This document shows positions 26,656 through 35,608 of a stretch of 64,000 bases of DNA, piece by piece; the stretch's first letter is position 1; every line of letters begins with the position of its first letter. This stretch comes from Granulicella sibirica. GTDB taxonomy: Bacteria > Acidobacteriota > Terriglobia > Terriglobales > Acidobacteriaceae. The stretch covers positions 2,294,001 to 2,358,000 of the forward strand of contig NZ_RDSM01000001.1 in the NCBI RefSeq assembly GCF_004115155.1, read 5' to 3'. A model generated the notes under the pieces. It was not told where the DNA came from. It made no database searches and worked only from the letters and a program-made list of their open reading frames with translations. A program made the position numbers and the translations under genes.

Positions 26656-28014
26656 ATGCCCGGCGAACTCGAGATTCCCGAGTATCGAGATGGCTTTCGT
26701 CTTGGTCAGGCCGACCGCTTCTCCTTCCTCCACATCGACCTCAACAGCTTCTTCGCCTCCGTCGAGCAGCAATTACACCCCGAGTGGCGCAACCGTCCTC
26801 TCGCCGTCGTCCCCACCATGGCCGACACCACCATGTGCATCGCCGCCAGCTACGAGGCCAAGGCGCTCGGCATCAAAACCGGGACGCAGGTCGGCAAGGC
26901 CAAGGAGATCTGCCCCGACATCATCCTCGTGGCGGGTTCCCACACCGAGTACGCAAAGTTCTCCCACCGGATCGCCGCGGCGGTCGAGCGTTGCTGCCCG
27001 GTAGCCCACACGCCCTCGATCGACGAGATGGTCTGCCAGCTCATCGGTCGCGAGCAGGAGCCACCCAGAGCTCGAAAGATCGCGCTTGAGATCAAGCAGG
27101 CCATCAAGGACGACGTGGGCGAGACGCTGCGCTGCTCGATCGGCATGGCCCCGAATCGCTACCTGGCGAAGATCGCCAGCGACATGCAGAAGCCCGACGG
27201 TCTCATCGGCCTTCTGCCGTCGCAGTTGCCGCGCGCCATCGCGCATCTCGAGTTGCGCGATCTCCCAGGTGTCGGAGCCAAAACCGAAGTCCGGCTGAAC
27301 GCAAAGGGGATCCGCACGATGCCGGACCTGCTCGCCCTCGACCGGCAGGGCATGCATCGCCTGTGGGACTCCGTCTGGGGAGATCGCCTCTACCACTGGC
27401 TGCGGGGTGCCGACACGGGAGACGACGGCGCACCAGTCGCCCCCGAGGTGCAGAAATCGCTCGGCCACTCGCATGTGCTTGGGCCCGAGCATCGATCTCA
27501 GGAAGGCTCATGGGCGGTCGCGCACAAGCTCCTGCATAAGGCGGCGATGCGGCTCCGCATGGAGAAGTTCTACACAGGCTCGATGGCCGTGACGATCAAG
27601 TTCGCGCTCACCCGTGAAGAAGCAGCCGCGCTTGGAAAGACGAAGCAGCATACGAGCGGCATCAAGCACTCGGGATGGGCGATGGAGGCGCGCTTCGCCG
27701 ACTGCCAGGACACGCTCTCGCTTCTCGACGTGCTGCGAAAGCTATGGGCGCAGAGACCGGTCGGCCCGCAGTGTCAGAAGCCGTTCTTCGTCGGGGTGAC
27801 GCTGCGGGACCTCGTTCCAGAAAGTGAGTTTCAGGCGGGACTGTTCGGAGACCCGGATAACCGGGGGAACTTGTCGTCGACGATGGATAAACTCAACCTG
27901 AAGTTCGGCCACACGACAGTTCACTTCGCGGGGATGCTTCCTGCACGCGAGTCGGCTCCCACGCGGATCGCGTTTACGCAGATTCCGGTGCAGTACGGCG
28001 TGGAATTTATGTAG
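26656..28014 (+). CDS. Y-family DNA polymerase (DinB/Pol IV-like)
   Basis: 452 residues. GGAGG is five bases from the ATG. The first catalytic Asp is in HIDLNSFFASVEQQ near residue 28, and the catalytic S-I-D-E is intact near residue 121, so this is an active polymerase and not the inactive ImuB relative. CSIGMAPNRYLAKIASDMQKPDG and the helix-hairpin-helix LPGVGAK follow. A QAGLF motif near residue 393 matches the beta-clamp binding pattern. It is longer than E. coli Pol IV (351 residues) owing to a longer little-finger and tail region. It copies damaged DNA in translesion synthesis. No imuA or dnaE2 gene is adjacent. Confidence 0.93.
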   Translation: MPGELEIPEYRDGFRLGQADRFSFLHIDLNSFFASVEQQLHPEWRNRPLAVVPTMADTTMCIAASYEAKALGIKTGTQVGKAKEICPDIILVAGSHTEYAKFSHRIAAAVERCCPVAHTPSIDEMVCQLIGREQEPPRARKIALEIKQAIKDDVGETLRCSIGMAPNRYLAKIASDMQKPDGLIGLLPSQLPRAIAHLELRDLPGVGAKTEVRLNAKGIRTMPDLLALDRQGMHRLWDSVWGDRLYHWLRGADTGDDGAPVAPEVQKSLGHSHVLGPEHRSQEGSWAVAHKLLHKAAMRLRMEKFYTGSMAVTIKFALTREEAAALGKTKQHTSGIKHSGWAMEARFADCQDTLSLLDVLRKLWAQRPVGPQCQKPFFVGVTLRDLVPESEFQAGLFGDPDNRGNLSSTMDKLNLKFGHTTVHFAGMLPARESAPTRIAFTQIPVQYGVEFM

Positions 28015-28026
28015 AACGGGCCGCAA

Positions 28027-28263
28027 CTAGCGGATAGTGTTGGTCTTTTGCAGTGGCAAGTGGGGGTGGGACTTTCTGCGGATGATGTGAATGTTCGGTG
28101 GAACAACGGCGATAAGAATGAGGACGAGTGCGGTGATCTCGGCAGTGTCGAGTGGGCCGTACGAACGCAGGATCTGAATCGCGATGACCTCGCCCAGCAA
28201 CGTGATGGCGATGACGGCCATGGCGAGTTGAGGAGCCCAGGTGCGTTGATCGAAGGGAAGCAT
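28027..28263 (-). CDS. Small two-helix membrane protein, unknown function
   Basis: 78 residues with two hydrophobic helices (LAMAVIAITLLGEVIAIQIL and ITALVLILIAVVPPNIHII) and a basic C-terminus. AGGTG lies five bases upstream of the ATG. It converges on the polymerase gene with a 12-bp gap. Divergently, a 12- to 13-bp inverted repeat and then the ABC exporter operon follow. No family is recognised; the hydrophobic pattern and start signal favour a real gene. Confidence 0.6.
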   Translation of the reverse strand: MLPFDQRTWAPQLAMAVIAITLLGEVIAIQILRSYGPLDTAEITALVLILIAVVPPNIHIIRRKSHPHLPLQKTNTIR

Positions 28264-28299
28264 GGGTCACCTGCCAAAATATGATGCATCGAAACTGCC

Positions 28300-28336
28300 G
28301 CTTTCACATCGCCAAAGCCCTGTGCGATGTGAGAGC
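28300..28336. promoter_or_regulatory. Inverted repeat upstream of the small membrane gene
   Basis: GCTTTCACATCGC and GCGATGTGAGAGC (one mismatch) flank an 11-base spacer. It could be an operator or an RNA hairpin. Confidence 0.5.
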
Positions 28337-28415
28337 AGAAGTGTAGGCCCGTGAGAGAGCCTCTGTCTATAACGTTTTAGTGGTAACCGGGACACGCTTG
28401 GTTCACTGTGGGCCG

Positions 28416-28431
28416 GGTGACATGTGTCACC
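28416..28431. promoter_or_regulatory. Candidate operator of the ABC/two-component operon
   Basis: GGTGACA-TG-TGTCACC is a perfect 7-bp inverted repeat 92 bp upstream of the ATP-binding gene. It suits a dimeric LuxR/NarL-type regulator such as the one encoded in this operon. Confidence 0.5.
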
Positions 28432-28522
28432 TTACAACCCTGATGGATCGCACTGTTTTCCGTAGCTCGCTGGCCGCAGGATTGTTCTGTCAGCAGCGAT
28501 GCAGGACAAGGGAGAGCGAGCG

Positions 28523-29482
28523 ATGGCGAGCGTTCAGGCGGTGCAAACGATGGATTCGGTGGATACGGCAGCACGGACGGTGGAGAGCAGCCCCCGCCCC
28601 GCGGTAGCGGCGCTTACTGGAGTCACGAAACGGTATGGCGCGATGACCGCGCTCGACGGGATCTCGCTCTCGCTCCGTCCGGGGGAGGTGCTTGCGCTGC
28701 TCGGGCCGAACGGCGCGGGGAAGTCGACGTCCATCCGCTGCCTGCTCGGGCTGATCGCGCCCACCTCGGGCACGGCCAGGGTCTTCGGGCAGGATCCGCG
28801 AAATGCGTCCGCGCGGGCGCGGATCGGGGCGATGCTTCAGGTCGCGAGAATTCCCGAAGCGATCAAGGTCAAGGAGCACATCGACCTCTTTCGGAGCTAC
28901 TACCCTCAGCCTCTTCCGGTCGCCGAGATCGTGCGGATCGCCGGGCTCGAGGGCATCGAGGACCGGCAGTTCGGAGCGCTGAGTGGGGGACAGAAGCAGA
29001 GGGTGCTCTTCGGACTCGCGGTCGCGGGAGATCCGGACCTGATCTTTCTCGACGAGCCGACGGTCGGCATGGACATCGAGGCGCGGCGCGGCCTATGGGC
29101 GCAGATCCGGGCGCTCGCGGCGCGCGGCAAGACCGTGCTGCTGACGACGCACTACCTCGAAGAGGCGGACGCGCTCGCGCATCGGGTCGTGGTGCTGAAC
29201 AAGGGCCGCGTGGTCTCGGAGGGAACGCCGGCGGAGATCAAGTCGCAGGCCTCGGGCGCGCTCGGCAGAAAGATCCGCTGCCACACCGGGTTGAGCGACG
29301 AGACGCTGTGGTCGCTGGACTCGGTGACGGCCGTGGCCCGGCAGGGCGACGTGGTCACGGTGACATCCGTCCGTGCCGAAGCGGTGGTACGCGAGATGCT
29401 CCGGCGGGACGAGGGGCTGGCGAATCTCGAGATCACGAGCCCCGCGCTCGAGGATGCGTTCCTCGAAATCACCAAGGGCTAG
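28523..29482 (+). CDS. ABC transporter ATP-binding subunit
   Basis: 319 residues from ATG 28523, with AGGGAG about nine bases upstream; ATG 28499 is an in-frame alternative. After about 35 variable residues the ABC domain begins: Walker A GPNGAGKSTS, the signature LSGGQKQR, Walker B LIFLDEPTVGMD and the H-loop TTHYLEE. The C-terminal extension is that of drug/antibiotic exporters (CcmA/YvfR type). It pairs with the permease that starts 40 bp downstream and with the two-component genes that follow, like the yvfRSTU arrangement of Bacillus. Confidence 0.95.
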   Translation: MASVQAVQTMDSVDTAARTVESSPRPAVAALTGVTKRYGAMTALDGISLSLRPGEVLALLGPNGAGKSTSIRCLLGLIAPTSGTARVFGQDPRNASARARIGAMLQVARIPEAIKVKEHIDLFRSYYPQPLPVAEIVRIAGLEGIEDRQFGALSGGQKQRVLFGLAVAGDPDLIFLDEPTVGMDIEARRGLWAQIRALAARGKTVLLTTHYLEEADALAHRVVVLNKGRVVSEGTPAEIKSQASGALGRKIRCHTGLSDETLWSLDSVTAVARQGDVVTVTSVRAEAVVREMLRRDEGLANLEITSPALEDAFLEITKG

Positions 29483-29522
29483 TCAGCGGATGACAACGGA
29501 ACAGACGGTTCAGGAGGCGGTT

Positions 29523-30305
29523 ATGAGCGGTTCGGTGATCACGATGCAGGCTCCGGTTGGCAGGATCTTCGTCAAGGAGACGAAGTACGAGTTTCTGAAG
29601 CTCTACAGGACACGTTCGTTTTCAGCAGCGATGATCGGGTTTCCCGTGATGTTCTACCTCCTCTTCGGCGTAGCCAACAAGCATGCCTACAACGAAGGTG
29701 TTCATATCGCGAAGTACATGCTCGGCGGCTATTCGGTCTTCGGACTGGTGGGCGCGGCGCTCTTCGGCATCGGCGTCGGCCTCGCCAGCGAGCGCGCGGC
29801 GGGCTGGCTCGAGGTCAAGCGGGCGAGTCCCATGCCTCCCGCCGCGTACCTCTTCGCCAAGTGCGCCTCGGCGGTTGGTTTCGGGCTGATCATCGTTTCG
29901 ATCTTGGTCGTCATAGGCCTGACGCTCGGCGGCGTCTCGCTCACGCTAAGTGAATTCGTGCGCATGATGGGTCTTACCGCGGTCGGTTCCGTGACCTTCG
30001 CGAGCATGGGCCTTCTGCTTGCACTCGTGGTTCCAGCGAACGCGGCCACAGGCGTCGTCAACCTTGTCTATCTGCCGATGTCGTTCATGAGCGGTCTTTG
30101 GATCCCCATCCACATGCTGCCGAAGTGGCTCCAGAGCGTTGCCCCGGTTCTGCCGACCTATCATCTGTCACAGCTGATGTTGCATGTCTTCGGATATGAG
30201 GATGCGGCCTCGATGACCAGCCACTGGGCTGGGCTGGCAGGCTTCACCATGGTGATGCTCGGCGCAAGCTGGGTGGTGTTCAGCCGCGCCCAGCAGAATG
30301 CATGA
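29523..30305 (+). CDS. ABC-2 type transporter permease
   Basis: 260 residues from ATG 29523, preceded by AGGAGG; an ATG at 29490 is in frame but has no binding site. Six hydrophobic segments are visible, with the ABC-2 pattern YEFLKLYRTRSFSAAMIGFPVMFYLLFG at the start and LVYLPMSFMSGLWIPIHMLP in the second half. It is the membrane partner of the preceding ATPase, probably exporting a lipid, peptide or antibiotic. The sensor kinase begins 67 bp later. Confidence 0.93.
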   Translation: MSGSVITMQAPVGRIFVKETKYEFLKLYRTRSFSAAMIGFPVMFYLLFGVANKHAYNEGVHIAKYMLGGYSVFGLVGAALFGIGVGLASERAAGWLEVKRASPMPPAAYLFAKCASAVGFGLIIVSILVVIGLTLGGVSLTLSEFVRMMGLTAVGSVTFASMGLLLALVVPANAATGVVNLVYLPMSFMSGLWIPIHMLPKWLQSVAPVLPTYHLSQLMLHVFGYEDAASMTSHWAGLAGFTMVMLGASWVVFSRAQQNA

Positions 30306-30372
30306 CGGATCCGGCCCGCGTACACTGCTTGCACGGAGAACCGGGCCGGCCCAACGGCATGTGGGAGATGCG

Positions 30373-31497
30373 ATGTATCAGATCGAGGATCGGACGCGGA
30401 ATTCGGTGAAGTCCCTTGGCGAGGGACCGCAGAGCAAGCGCGACTACATCTGGCTGGCTTACTCCATCTTCTTCTTTATCGATCCCGTCATGAACCACAA
30501 CCGCACGTACTGGATCGAAAATATCGTCCTGTACCTGGTGTTTCTCGGCGTGTATGTCGGGTGCATGCAGGCCGTGACGACGCGGACAAGCCTCTACTGG
30601 GTGCCCGGTTTCACGATCCTTGGACTCATCGCCTATCCAATCAATGGAGGCGCGTCGAGCTTCTTTGTCTACACTGCCGCGATCCTGCCCATGTGCATCA
30701 GTTCGATGCCGCTCGTAGCGGCTCTCCTGATCGGGCAGTCAGGCCTCGTGATCGCCGAGGGAATCTACTTTCACCTCAACTGGCTGAGTATCGGGTCGAC
30801 GATTGGTTTCATTGCTGTCATCGGCGTCTCGAACTCATTCGTCGGGCAACAGAAACGGGCCGACGCAAAGCTGCGCATGGCCCACGAGGAGATCGAGCAA
30901 CTTGCCGCGATGGCCGAGCGCGAGCGCATCGCCCGCGATCTGCACGACGTGCTCGGGCATACGCTCTCGGTTGTGGTGCTCAAAGCCGAGCTCGCTGGCA
31001 GGCTCCTGAAAGATGGGCCATCGCAGGATGTTGCAAGAGCCATGCGCGAGATCGGCGACGTCGAAGCGACAGGGCGTACTGCGCTGAAAGAGGTCCGCGA
31101 GGCCATCGGCGGATACCGGTCGCAGGGTCTCGCTGCCGAACTCGAACTCGCAAGGCGGACGCTCGATGCGGCAGGCGTTGCCCTGCGCTGCGAGGCAAAG
31201 GCCGCAAAGGAAATGACGGTCACGCAGGAGACCGTGTTGTCGCTCGCGGTGCGGGAGGCGGTGACGAACATCGTGCGCCACGCGGAGGCTTCGGTCTGCC
31301 GCGTAAGCCTCGCCACCGAAGGCGGCTTTCATGCGCTGAAGGTAGAAGACGATGGCACGCACAAGGTCGAACGCGAAGGGAACGGCTTGCGCGGAATGCG
31401 GGAGCGTGTGGACGCCCTTGGCGGCGTGTTCCTGCTCGAGAGCGGGAAAGGCACTCGTCTGATGATCCGGCTGCCCATTGTTGAGGCGGCGCGATGA
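30373..31497 (+). CDS. Sensor histidine kinase (HisKA_3, DesK type)
   Basis: 374 residues from ATG 30373. There are five to six membrane helices in residues 30-150 with almost no periplasmic loops, so it likely senses the membrane itself or a lipid-soluble signal. The phospho-accepting His lies in ERERIARDLHDVLGHTLS near residue 190, and the ATP-binding domain shows LAVREAVTNIVRHA and GNGLRGMRERV. Its stop overlaps the start of the response regulator gene (ATGA). It probably controls the ABC exporter upstream. Confidence 0.95.
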   Translation: MYQIEDRTRNSVKSLGEGPQSKRDYIWLAYSIFFFIDPVMNHNRTYWIENIVLYLVFLGVYVGCMQAVTTRTSLYWVPGFTILGLIAYPINGGASSFFVYTAAILPMCISSMPLVAALLIGQSGLVIAEGIYFHLNWLSIGSTIGFIAVIGVSNSFVGQQKRADAKLRMAHEEIEQLAAMAERERIARDLHDVLGHTLSVVVLKAELAGRLLKDGPSQDVARAMREIGDVEATGRTALKEVREAIGGYRSQGLAAELELARRTLDAAGVALRCEAKAAKEMTVTQETVLSLAVREAVTNIVRHAEASVCRVSLATEGGFHALKVEDDGTHKVEREGNGLRGMRERVDALGGVFLLESGKGTRLMIRLPIVEAAR

Positions 31498-32099
31498 TCC
31501 GGGTCGTCGTCGCGGAGGATCAGGGGATGGTGCTCGGTGCCCTAGCCGCCCTGCTGGAGCTCGAGGCGGACATCAAGGTAGTGGCGTGCGCGGCCGATGG
31601 CAAGGCGGCGTTGGACGCTGTCTTCAAGCTGAAGCCCGACGTGCTCGTGACCGATATCGAGATGCCGAAGATGACGGGGCTCGAAGTCGCGGCGCAGATC
31701 CGGACATCGCATCCTGCAGTAAAAACGGTAATCCTTACGACCTTCGCCAGGCCCGGCTACCTGCGCCGGGCACTCGACGCAGGTGCGCGAGGTTACCTCT
31801 TGAAGGACCGCCCCGCGGCGGAACTGGCGGATGCCGTGCGACGCGTACATCTCGGCCTGCGCGTCGTCGATCCCGCCCTGGCAACCGAAGCCTGGAGTTC
31901 GGAGGCGGACCCGCTCACGGATCGCGAGAGGCAGATCCTCCAGCGTGCCGGAGACGGTCGGGCCACGGCCGAGATAGCCGGGGAGCTGCGCCTGTCCGAG
32001 GGCACGGTGCGCAACTACCTCTCCGAGGCCATTGCGAAACTCGGAGCCTCGAACCGGGTAGACGCGGCGCGGATCGCCCGCGCCAAGGGATGGCTGTAA
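31494..32099 (+). CDS. LuxR/NarL-type response regulator (DesR-like)
   Basis: 201 residues. The receiver domain has the acidic pair in VVVAEDQG, the phospho-acceptor Asp near residue 57 in DVLVTDIEMPKMTG, Thr in ILTTFAR and Lys in YLLKDRP. The C-terminal helix-turn-helix is LTDRERQILQRAGDGRATAEIAGEL then SEGTVRNYLSEAIAKLGASNR. It overlaps the kinase gene by four bases and is its partner. A GGTGACA/TGTCACC repeat at 28416 is a candidate binding site. Confidence 0.96.
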   Translation: MIRVVVAEDQGMVLGALAALLELEADIKVVACAADGKAALDAVFKLKPDVLVTDIEMPKMTGLEVAAQIRTSHPAVKTVILTTFARPGYLRRALDAGARGYLLKDRPAAELADAVRRVHLGLRVVDPALATEAWSSEADPLTDRERQILQRAGDGRATAEIAGELRLSEGTVRNYLSEAIAKLGASNRVDAARIARAKGWL

Positions 32100-32174
32100 A
32101 GCGTTTGTTTCCCGAATGTTGGACGACGGTTTTCCCGCTCGGCGCATCTCACCGACACAGAGGTGATGGGCCAG

Positions 32175-32828
32175 ATGAAGAGTTCAAAGGTTTCAGGTTC
32201 GGTTCGCGTAGCGCTGGTTTGCGGCGCAGCGCTCATGGGTGCCGCAGGCTGTAAGAAGACCGCGGATAACACGATCAACTACAAGAGTGCGTTGAACACG
32301 TATTACTCGTCGCACCCGGCCTGCCTGTGGTCGGAGGAAAAGAAGTTGCCGGCGCAGGAAGATACGTCCGACACGACCAAGACCGCTCCCTATGATGCGC
32401 TGGTCGATCAGGGCCTGCTCGTCAGAACCACGGATGAAAAGAAGAAGCTTCTTGTGCTCTCGAAGCAGGTGACCAACTACGACCTCTCCGACAAGGGCCG
32501 CTCATCCTGGACGGCGGACCCGAACCAGCCGGGCTACGGAAACTTCTGCTACGGCCACCGCACAGTCTCCTCGATCGACTCGGCCACACCAACCACCGAC
32601 CAGCCGGGAGCGACGACCCAGGTCAGCTATCACTACGGCTTCACCGACGCCCCGGGCTGGGCCACCGCACCCGAAACGCAGACAGCTTTCCCAAGCGTTC
32701 AGGCGAACCTCGCCTCCGGACAAACCGGCTCGGCTACGCTCACCAACACGACGAACGGATGGGCCGTGACCAGCGCCGCGGGCGGACCCAGGGCCGCGAC
32801 GCCAGCCGACGGCAAGATCGTCGAGTAA
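32175..32828 (+). CDS. Lipoprotein of unknown function
   Basis: 217 residues from ATG 32175, with AGGTGA eight bases upstream; GTG 32163 and ATG 32166 are in-frame alternatives. The lipobox MGAAGC is followed by KK, giving lipidation at Cys26 of this start. The mature part has YYSSHPACLW, YDALVDQGLL and LSDKGRSSW, which look like a folded domain, then a Thr/Ser/Ala/Gly-rich end. I cannot name the family with confidence. It follows the response regulator by about 75 bp but could have its own promoter. Confidence 0.8.
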   Translation: MKSSKVSGSVRVALVCGAALMGAAGCKKTADNTINYKSALNTYYSSHPACLWSEEKKLPAQEDTSDTTKTAPYDALVDQGLLVRTTDEKKKLLVLSKQVTNYDLSDKGRSSWTADPNQPGYGNFCYGHRTVSSIDSATPTTDQPGATTQVSYHYGFTDAPGWATAPETQTAFPSVQANLASGQTGSATLTNTTNGWAVTSAAGGPRAATPADGKIVE

Positions 32829-32845
32829 CTCCACAGGAAAACACA

Positions 32846-32874
32846 ATGGCCCGGCAGACTATCCGCCGGGCCAT
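32846..32874. terminator. Hairpin between convergent genes
   Basis: ATGGCCCGGC and GCCGGGCCAT flank a 9-base loop. The stem is almost the same as the one at 5133. Confidence 0.75.
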
Positions 32875-32897
32875 CCCCATTTTCGATAGACACAAGC

Positions 32898-35405
32898 CTA
32901 CTGCCAGAGATCGACAGCCTCCTCCGCTTCGCTCTCCTGATCACCCGGCCCCATCGCCGCAAGCACGCGCGAATAAGGCTGCATCTCGTACTCCTCCGGC
33001 GGAGTCGCCTTGGCGAGATAGTGAACAAAATAATCCCACCGCCGCCGTGTCATGTACTGCGTAGCGACGCCGTATCCATGAGCTGCATTCGGAATCATCA
33101 GCAAGTCAAAATCCTTGTTCGCCTTGATCAGCGCATCGACCAGCAGCAGCGTGTTATTCGGCGGCACGTTGTCGTCGAACGTCCCGTGGGCCAGCAGCAG
33201 GTGCCCCTTGAGATTCTTGGCAGTATTCTCATTCGCCTGGCTGTCGTAATTACTCGTCCCATCAGGGTTCTTCACTTCCAGCCCCGACCACTTCTCGGCC
33301 CAGTCATCTTCATAGTCGCGGTTGTCGTGATTGCCGGACTCGGCAATCCCCACGGAGAAGAAATCAGGAAAGTGGAACATGGCCGCCGCCGTAGCATTGC
33401 CCCCACCCGAGTGCCCATAGATCCCCGTGCGGCTGAGGTCGATGAACGGATAACGCGCCGCAAGATCCTTCATCCCCGAAACCTGGTCGGGAATCGTGTT
33501 ATCGCCCATGTCGCCGTAGTAGGCCTCATGAAAGGACTTCGAGCGCCACGGAGTCCCGGTCCCATCAATGCACACCACCACGAACCCAAGTTCCGCAAGC
33601 GACTGCATATCCCCATGCGCCGCGGCAAAGCCACGCCCACCGCACGAGCCCGTCTGCGGCCCCGGATAAACATGGTTGATGATCGGATACTTCCGCCCGA
33701 CCTCAAGCCTCGAGGGCTTGAACATGAATCCATAAAGATCGGTTTTGCCATCGCGCGCCTTGACCGTAATAGGAGTAGGAGCGGCCCAGCCCGAGCCAAC
33801 CAGCTTGCTGATGTCCTGCTGCGCCAGCGGCAGAACTATCTTCCCCGCATTATCCCGAAGCACCGCGATCTGCGGCCGGGTTACGGTCGAATACACGTCA
33901 ACAAAGTACTTCCCATCCGGCGATGGCGTAACCGCATGATCGCCATCCTCGGGCGTCAGCAGCTTCTGGTTCTTCCCATCGAACCCGATGCTGTAGTACG
34001 CCGAAAAGTAAGGATCGCGCCCCTTCTCCTTACCCACCCCGAGAAAGTAAATCACCCGCGCCTTCTCGTCGACATGCAGCACCTGCGTGACGTTCCCCTC
34101 GCCGGTGGTTATCTGGTTCTTGAGCTTGCCAGTGGTCAGGTCATACAGATACATCTGCCCCCAGTTATCCCGTTCGGAGAACCAGAGAAACTCGTTCGTC
34201 TTCGGCAGATACTTCCAGTTCACCCGCCCATTGCCGCTCTCGAAGAACTTGGGGACGGTCTCGGTATACACCTCGCGAATATCTCCGCTGTCGATGTTTG
34301 CGACACGCAGCCACTCCTGCTTATGGTCGCGCGAAGTCGAAACGAACGCGAGCGACTTCGAATCATCGGCCCAGATCACATCGTCCCACCCAGACCCGCC
34401 GCGGCAGGAGATGTCGTCACAAAGAGTGGAGCGATGCTGGTCGGCCGGCATCTTGAAACGCACGACCTTCTTCGTCGGCACATCGACCACCACCCGCTCG
34501 ATCATCGTGACATCCTTGTCGCCGACCAGTGGATACTTCCACGCTTCGAGCGTAGGGTGCGAGTTATTCGTCGAGACGAGATACATCTCACCCGTCTTGC
34601 GTTGGTCCTGCTGGAACGTCGCGATCTTCGTCGAATCCGGCGACCAGACCAGAATGGGGTTATCCGAGTGGGTCCATCCGGCATTGTCGGTGGCGTAGCC
34701 AAAGTCCTTGACGCCGTCCGTGGTGAGCTGCGTCTCGTCCCCCGTAGCCACGTCCCGGATCCAGAGGTTCTGGTCACGAATAAATGCCTGCTTCTTCTTA
34801 TCCGGCGAAACCTCGGCTGCCGCCCGCCCTCGTCCAGCCGCAGGACGAGCAGCCATCTGCGCGTTCCCTCCCGACTGTGTCGAACTCTGTCCTGCCGCCG
34901 GCTGGTTCGGCTTGCCAGCAGGCTTCTCCGGGACAGGTGCGACAGGGGTACAAGTTCCAGCCTCCGAGAGATCGCACCGCATCTTGACTCCCGCTCCCAG
35001 GCCAACCGTGAAGGTCTGCCCAGCTTCCGGGGTGAACTCGCTGATCGGAAGATGATGTGCATCGAGCGTGCGCGGAGCAGCCATGCCCGGCGGCGGCGTG
35101 ACCGTCTTCATCGCTGTGTTCAAAGCCGCGGCCAGCTTGGCGTGATCGAAGGCAGGGCCCTTGGTAGCCTTCGCCGGATCGACCAGGACGATCGTCAGCC
35201 CATCCGGACCGTTATCCCGATACCAGAAGCGGTTATCCGGCAGAAACGTAGGCGTGCCGAACGTATGGAAGACCAGTGGATTCACCTCGTACGACATGAA
35301 CCGCTCGGCGTTCCGGTAGTCATCGCGGGTAAGTGTGCGGGTCTGCGCGGCGAGCGGAAGAGCGACCGCCATGGCGGCGAGGACGAGCGTGCGGTGCGAG
35401 GGCAT
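32898..35405 (-). CDS. Exported S9 prolyl oligopeptidase, dipeptidyl-peptidase IV type
   Basis: 835 residues. AGGAG is seven bases from the ATG. The signal peptide (MPSHRTLVLAAMAVALPLAAQ) leads into the DPP-IV N-terminal propeller (QNLWIRDVATGDETQLT, ILVWSPDSTKIATFQQD). The C-terminal hydrolase domain has the nucleophile Ser in GIYGHSGGGNA near residue 665, Asp in HGTFDDNVPP near 743 and His in AAHGYG near 774. The Glu pair that anchors the substrate N-terminus in true DPP-IV was not pinned down. It releases dipeptides in the periplasm or outside. A Pro/Ala-rich, Gln-rich insert at about residues 155-200 is unusual. Confidence 0.93.
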   Translation of the reverse strand: MPSHRTLVLAAMAVALPLAAQTRTLTRDDYRNAERFMSYEVNPLVFHTFGTPTFLPDNRFWYRDNGPDGLTIVLVDPAKATKGPAFDHAKLAAALNTAMKTVTPPPGMAAPRTLDAHHLPISEFTPEAGQTFTVGLGAGVKMRCDLSEAGTCTPVAPVPEKPAGKPNQPAAGQSSTQSGGNAQMAARPAAGRGRAAAEVSPDKKKQAFIRDQNLWIRDVATGDETQLTTDGVKDFGYATDNAGWTHSDNPILVWSPDSTKIATFQQDQRKTGEMYLVSTNNSHPTLEAWKYPLVGDKDVTMIERVVVDVPTKKVVRFKMPADQHRSTLCDDISCRGGSGWDDVIWADDSKSLAFVSTSRDHKQEWLRVANIDSGDIREVYTETVPKFFESGNGRVNWKYLPKTNEFLWFSERDNWGQMYLYDLTTGKLKNQITTGEGNVTQVLHVDEKARVIYFLGVGKEKGRDPYFSAYYSIGFDGKNQKLLTPEDGDHAVTPSPDGKYFVDVYSTVTRPQIAVLRDNAGKIVLPLAQQDISKLVGSGWAAPTPITVKARDGKTDLYGFMFKPSRLEVGRKYPIINHVYPGPQTGSCGGRGFAAAHGDMQSLAELGFVVVCIDGTGTPWRSKSFHEAYYGDMGDNTIPDQVSGMKDLAARYPFIDLSRTGIYGHSGGGNATAAAMFHFPDFFSVGIAESGNHDNRDYEDDWAEKWSGLEVKNPDGTSNYDSQANENTAKNLKGHLLLAHGTFDDNVPPNNTLLLVDALIKANKDFDLLMIPNAAHGYGVATQYMTRRRWDYFVHYLAKATPPEEYEMQPYSRVLAAMGPGDQESEAEEAVDLWQ

Positions 35406-35608
35406 GAATCTCTCCTGAAGGTTGCGGGAAAAGCGGGGAAGACCGCGTAACTCTCAGACTATTTGGCGTCCGGTTGGGAGTCCAGCAAGGCGGCCCCAAT
35501 CCATCGCGTCGATGCCTGCGTCATGCTATCGTGAGTCCAAACCAAACAAGCCAGCGATCCCCACGCGGCAGGGCCACGTTCTAGATCCCACCAGGTGTCG
35601 GAGAGTCC

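Noticed and set aside
26656..28014. ImuB (inactive mutasome polymerase)
   Set aside because: The catalytic S-I-D-E and the N-terminal Asp are intact, and no imuA or dnaE2 gene is adjacent.
33021..35450. 809-codon plus-strand open frame
   Set aside because: Antisense to the DPP-IV-type peptidase, which has a signal peptide and full catalytic triad.
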